16,184 nt of DNA from JBOGEN01 sp050743265. Its GTDB lineage: Bacteria > Actinomycetota > Actinomycetes > JBOGEN01. Each line of letters begins with the position of its first letter. The stretch's first letter is position 1. A program made the position numbers and the translations under genes. The notes beneath the pieces are model-generated. The model saw only the letters and a program-made list of their open reading frames with translations. It was not told where the DNA came from and made no database searches. Below are positions 13,580-16,184 of this stretch, in pieces. The stretch lies in contig JBOGEN010000051.1 in assembly GCA_050743265.1 (NCBI GenBank), positions 1 to 16,184 of the forward strand, read 5' to 3'.

Positions 13580-14659
13580 ATGAGACGGAACCGCGGGAGA
13601 GGGAACCCACGCACCCTTCGCGTCGCGCTACTCAGTGGGCTGCTGGGCGCCGGCGTGCTGGCACCCTCCCCTCTCGCCGCGGCCCCGCCAGACGTCGCGG
13701 ACGTCGACGTGCCCGACCCGTCCGGTACCGCGACGGGGGTCGTCCGCGCGGTGACCTCGGCAGGGCAGCGGGACGTCCGCGGGTACTGGACGGCGGCCCG
13801 GATGCGTGCCGCCGAGCCGGCCGGCCGCGCCCTCTCGTCGGTGGAGGTCTCCGTGCGGCTGTCGGCGGAGGCCGTGCAGGTCCGCCTCGGCCTCCGTGCG
13901 CACTCGAGCACGCCGAGCGCCCCAGACACGCCGAGCCTGGGCGGGCTCGGCGCCACGGCCGACGAGGCCTCGCGGGCTGCGCCGGACACCGGCGCCCCGT
14001 GGACGGGAGGCGGCCGGGTCGCGCGCACGACGGGTGCGGTGTTCTTCACGATGCACGGGGCCGACCTCGTCTGCTCGGGCAGCGCCACCCAGAGCGACAA
14101 CGGTGCGGTGGTGACGACCGCGGGCCACTGCGTCAAGGACGGCGCGGGCGCCTGGGGGCGTCACTGGATCTTCATCCCCGGGTACGACGACGGCGCCCGC
14201 CCGTACGGCACGTACGCGGCACGGCGGCTCACCACAACCCGCGCGTGGGCGGCCCGCGGGGACATGGACCACGACGTGGGCATGGCCGTGGTGTCCCGGC
14301 GCCGGGGCACGCGCCTCACCGAGGCCGTCGGCGGTCAGCGGATCGCGTTCGGGCAGCCGCGTGGCGGGCTCGTGGACGCGTTCGGCTACCCGTCGGCGGG
14401 CTCGTACGACGGGGGCGACCTCGTGCACTGCCGCGGCCCGGTCGTCGACGACGCGTTCGGCGGGTCGAACGACCAGGGGATGGCCTGCGACATGACGGCA
14501 GGGTCGAGCGGAGGACCGTGGCTGGGCGGCTTCGACGGCAGCCGCGGGACGCTCACGTCGGTGAACAGCTTCGGCTACAACGGGCTGGACAACGTCATGT
14601 GGGGGCCGTACTTCGGGGGCAGCGTCCGCGCAATGTACGCGCACGCGGAGAGTCTCTGA
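13580..14659 (+). CDS. Secreted trypsin-like serine protease
   Basis: A 359-residue chymotrypsin-fold (S1) peptidase. The N-terminus is a signal peptide: Arg-rich start (MRRNRGRGNPRTLR), a hydrophobic core to about residue 30 and a likely cut after the PLAAA at 31-35. Residues about 40-145 look like a propeptide, with the GYWTAARMRAAEP block common in actinomycete secreted proteases. The catalytic triad is H183 (TTAGHC), D232 (DMDHDVGMAVV) and S310 (TAGSSGGPW). Cysteines C165/C184 and C284/C303 could form two disulfides. The mature protein should act outside the cell; the substrate is unknown. The ATG at 13580 fits the signal peptide, and the frame upstream is not convincing. The gene stands alone between the channel gene and the convergent peptidase gene. 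Confidence 0.9.
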   Translation: MRRNRGRGNPRTLRVALLSGLLGAGVLAPSPLAAAPPDVADVDVPDPSGTATGVVRAVTSAGQRDVRGYWTAARMRAAEPAGRALSSVEVSVRLSAEAVQVRLGLRAHSSTPSAPDTPSLGGLGATADEASRAAPDTGAPWTGGGRVARTTGAVFFTMHGADLVCSGSATQSDNGAVVTTAGHCVKDGAGAWGRHWIFIPGYDDGARPYGTYAARRLTTTRAWAARGDMDHDVGMAVVSRRRGTRLTEAVGGQRIAFGQPRGGLVDAFGYPSAGSYDGGDLVHCRGPVVDDAFGGSNDQGMACDMTAGSSGGPWLGGFDGSRGTLTSVNSFGYNGLDNVMWGPYFGGSVRAMYAHAESL

Positions 14660-14697
14660 CGTCACCGCGCCGAGGGCGGGCGGCCCCACCTCAAGGG

Positions 14698-14739
14698 CAG
14701 GCGGTCGAGGGCAGGCGGTCGTGCTCAGGCGGTCGAGGC
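14698..14739. repeat. Three tandem copies of a 14-bp unit at the convergent gene junction
   Basis: Three units of exactly 14 bp lie at 14698-14711, 14712-14725 and 14726-14739. Each begins with the invariant CAGGCGGTCG, followed by AGGG, TGCT and AGGC. The array runs into the 3' end of the VanX-like gene and includes its stop codon (complement of 14725-14727), so the repeat may have set the present C-terminus. The remaining gap (14660-14697) shows nothing else. Confidence 0.7.
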
Positions 14740-15492
14740 TGCCCAGGGGCTCTCGATCCGGCCGTAGAGCGCGGCGGCGCGTCCGGTCGCCAGGGCCCAG
14801 TAGCAGTCGCCGTAGGAGTAGTGCCACCACAGGGCCGGGTAGTTCACGAAGCCGGCCTGTTCGAGCACCGCCCGCAGCAGCGCGCGGTTGCGCCGCTGCT
14901 CGGGCGTGAGCCCGAACGCGTCCGTGGTGCACCGCCCGTGCGACTCCAGCGGGGAGGCGTTCACCCGGGTGCCCATGTCGAGCTCGGCTCCCGTGCTGTC
15001 GATGAGGGTGACGTCGACCGCCGCACCCGCGCAGTGCGGGGCGATCTCGGGCGGCGAGACGTACGCGCTGGCCTGCATCCAGGCCGCGTCACCGTCCAGG
15101 TCAGGCAGGGCGTCCGTGAGCTCGTCGAGGTACTCGATGAACGACGTGCGCTGCAGGCTCATCGGCCGGTAGCCCTCGACCAGGACGAGGCGGATCCCGG
15201 CCGGCAGCGCGTCGGCTGCGCGGAGCAGGCGGTCGAGCACCCCCACCCGCACGAAGGCCCAGGCGCCTTCCGGGTCGGACATGCGGGTGTCGACGACCAC
15301 GCGGGGGAAGCGGCGGACGTCGACGAGTGGCTCACCGCACTCGAGCACGCCGATCCGTCGCACGCGCGGGTCGCTGAGGAGCACGGGGATGGCGGGCTGG
15401 TCGAGGGACACGGATCTGTCGAGCGACATCTGCGGCGGGGACGCATCGGGGGGCAGGGCGGTGACGCGAAGCTCGCCACGAGTTTCTGTCAT
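14725..15492 (-). CDS. VanX-like D-Ala-D-Ala dipeptidase family protein (M15D), probable catalytic change
   Basis: A 255-residue protein of the VanX/DdpX family, which normally hydrolyses D-alanyl-D-alanine with one Zn ion. Visible motifs are VEGYRP with R109 (equivalent to the VanX substrate Arg), the Zn ligands H153 and D160 in PHCAGAAVDVTL, and the third Zn ligand H224 in LWWHYSYGD. Family members read EWWH at the last motif, with Glu as catalytic base; here the codon is CTG, giving L221. The protein may therefore be inactive or have another role, unless a different residue takes over. No signal peptide is present, so it is predicted cytoplasmic. The ATG at 15492 is preferred (GAGGA 4 nt upstream); the frame is open to 15588. 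No vanH or vanA-type ligase gene lies nearby. Confidence 0.85.
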   Translation of the reverse strand: MTETRGELRVTALPPDASPPQMSLDRSVSLDQPAIPVLLSDPRVRRIGVLECGEPLVDVRRFPRVVVDTRMSDPEGAWAFVRVGVLDRLLRAADALPAGIRLVLVEGYRPMSLQRTSFIEYLDELTDALPDLDGDAAWMQASAYVSPPEIAPHCAGAAVDVTLIDSTGAELDMGTRVNASPLESHGRCTTDAFGLTPEQRRNRALLRAVLEQAGFVNYPALWWHYSYGDCYWALATGRAAALYGRIESPWAASTA

Positions 15493-15638
15493 GTCGTCCT
15501 CGTCAGGGGAGTGAGCGGCAGGACGCCGCCCCATTCCTACCGAAAGGTGCGTCTCCGGGCGACCCCCGGGGGGTCCTCGGCATCCCACGGAGGGGGCTCT
15601 CCGGCGCAGGAGTCGAGGTCAGCGGCAGGCCACGATCA

Positions 15639-15676
15639 TATAACGATTGCATAACTGGCGGCGCCAGTACGCGTAC
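15639..15676 (+). promoter_or_regulatory. Putative promoter/operator with two palindromes upstream of the MFS gene
   Basis: An AT-rich patch (15636-15656) offers TATAAC (15639-15644) and CATAAC (15650-15655) as -10-like hexamers; no good -35 is seen. Immediately downstream lie the inverted repeat ACTGGCG-g-CGCCAGT (15654-15668, 7-bp perfect arms) and the perfect 10-bp palindrome GTACGCGTAC (15667-15676). Both are good candidates for a repressor site over the transcription start. They may instead be part of the transcribed leader. Confidence 0.45.
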
Positions 15677-15781
15677 GCTGGCCTCACGCGGTCGGGCCGT
15701 GAGCCACCAGCCAGGGGAACCGCCGGTCCATCCGGTCGGTTCAGCGGACCGCCTCCTGTTCTCTCGCGCCCAGGAGGCGTG
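15677..15781 (+). ncRNA. Structured 5' leader with a hairpin that sequesters the MFS ribosome-binding site (candidate riboswitch)
   Basis: Three consecutive stem-loops fit within 105 nt. Hairpin A has GCTGG (15677-15681) with CCAGC (15707-15711), an internal loop, and CTCACG (15683-15688) with CGTGAG (15698-15703). Hairpin B has CGGTCC (15724-15729) with GGACCG (15746-15751). Hairpin C has CGCCTCCTG (15750-15758) with CAGGAGGCG (15771-15779), a perfect 9-bp stem and 12-nt loop; its 3' arm contains the AGGAGG Shine-Dalgarno (15772-15777). B and C share 15750-15751, so they compete at their junction, as in translational riboswitches. I do not recognise the aptamer as any class I know. Confidence 0.5.
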
Positions 15782-16184
15782 GTGACCGCACCCTCGACCC
15801 GGCTCGCGCCAGCGCTGCCGCGGCCGTACGGGCTGCTCCCCGTGTACGTGGCCGGAGTCCTCGCCGCCGCCGCCCTCGGCAAGGTCGCCGCGCTCGGCCC
15901 CGCCTTCGCCGACGGCCTGGGCATCGCCCTGCCCCGGCTCGGCCTGCTCGTGTCGCTGGTGACCGTTGTCGCCGCCGTCCTCGGCGGCATGGTCGGCGTC
16001 CTCGTACGCCGGCTGCCCCCCGTCCGCACCCTCGCCACGGGACTCGTGACCCTCGCCGCCGGAGGCGCCCTGCTGGCGGCCTCGGGCTCCTTCGCGATGG
16101 CCGCGGCGGCGCGCCTCGTCGAGGGCCTGGGGTACGCGCTCGTCGTCGTCGCAGGGCCGGCGGCGCTCGCCGCCGCCACGACGG
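15782..16184 (+). CDS. MFS transporter, N-terminal part (runs off window)
   Basis: About 134 residues are visible, the first third of a 12-helix Major Facilitator transporter. After a short Pro-rich start come hydrophobic segments at about 17-38, 52-76 and 85-105, with a fourth beginning around 117; RRLPPVRTL lies in the cytoplasmic loop between helices 2 and 3. The helix-4 motif is ARLVEGLGYALVVVAGPAAL, the R-x-x-E-G-x-G pattern of MFS proteins. The substrate is not deducible; the look is generic (CynX/NimT-like at most). The GTG at 15782 follows AGGAGG (15772-15777) by 4 nt; an adjacent in-frame GTG at 15779 would be only 1 nt away. The ribosome-binding site lies in a hairpin, so translation is probably regulated. 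Confidence 0.78.
   Translation, partial: MTAPSTRLAPALPRPYGLLPVYVAGVLAAAALGKVAALGPAFADGLGIALPRLGLLVSLVTVVAAVLGGMVGVLVRRLPPVRTLATGLVTLAAGGALLAASGSFAMAAAARLVEGLGYALVVVAGPAALAAATT

Noticed and set aside
14725..15492. Vancomycin-resistance function for the VanX-like gene
   Set aside because: No vanH or D-Ala-D-Lac ligase gene is nearby, and the catalytic Glu is missing; resistance cannot be claimed.
13108..15654. Long rightward frame (848 codons) over the channel, protease and dipeptidase region
   Set aside because: It contains none of the motifs of those genes and is Arg/Gly/Pro-rich shadow sequence.
15677..15781. ZTP (pfl), c-di-AMP (ydaO) or cobalamin riboswitch assignment for the MFS leader
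   Set aside because: GGGGAACC and CGTGAGCC are loosely reminiscent, but the invariant core segments (for example CCGCCTGGGCA of ZTP) are absent, so no class is assigned.

Overview
The window is about 16 kb of very GC-rich DNA (roughly 70-75 % by eye). GTG starts are common, genes overlap by a few bases, and several starts seem to lack a leader. With the gene families present (a SARP-type regulator, a small DUF5522-like protein, a mycobacterial-style dihydrolipoyl dehydrogenase), this points to a chromosomal segment of a high-GC actinomycete. I cannot name the genus. I see no tRNA, rRNA, CRISPR array, transposase or phage gene.

Layout. (1) 1-3450: the N-terminal part of a MetE-like (cobalamin-independent methionine synthase family) gene reads leftward. 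It is divergent from a three-gene rightward operon: a VanA-type Rieske oxygenase, a GntR/FCD regulator and a VanB-type flavin/2Fe-2S reductase. The regulator lies inside the operon and overlaps both partners. Together they look like a regulated two-component O-demethylase for methoxylated aromatic acids such as vanillate. (2) 3523-5701: a leftward SAM methyltransferase lies downstream of a leftward dihydrolipoyl dehydrogenase. (3) 5757-6691: a small Cys-rich DUF5522-type protein and a GNAT acetyltransferase, rightward. (4) 6704-8512: a MarR regulator diverges from a YceI-family gene, with two TTGA(n4)TCAA operator-like sites between them; a VOC-fold protein follows. (5) 8613-12065: an 1150-residue SARP-AAA-TPR regulator whose end overlaps a convergent hemerythrin-like gene. 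(6) 12917-15492: a small potassium channel, a secreted trypsin-like protease, and a convergent VanX-like D-Ala-D-Ala dipeptidase homologue. (7) 15493-16184: a divergent upstream region with palindromes and a structured leader, then the start of an MFS transporter that runs off the window.

Most notable points: the leader before the MFS gene ends in a perfect 9-bp hairpin that buries the ribosome-binding site, so it is a candidate riboswitch or other RNA switch of unassigned class. The VanX-like protein has Leu where the family's catalytic Glu is expected. The hemerythrin-like protein has Gln where the first iron-ligand His is expected. The aromatic demethylase operon carries its own regulator in the middle. 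The marR-yceI intergenic region holds a repeated operator. All calls come from reading the sequence and family knowledge; nothing was searched or computed.
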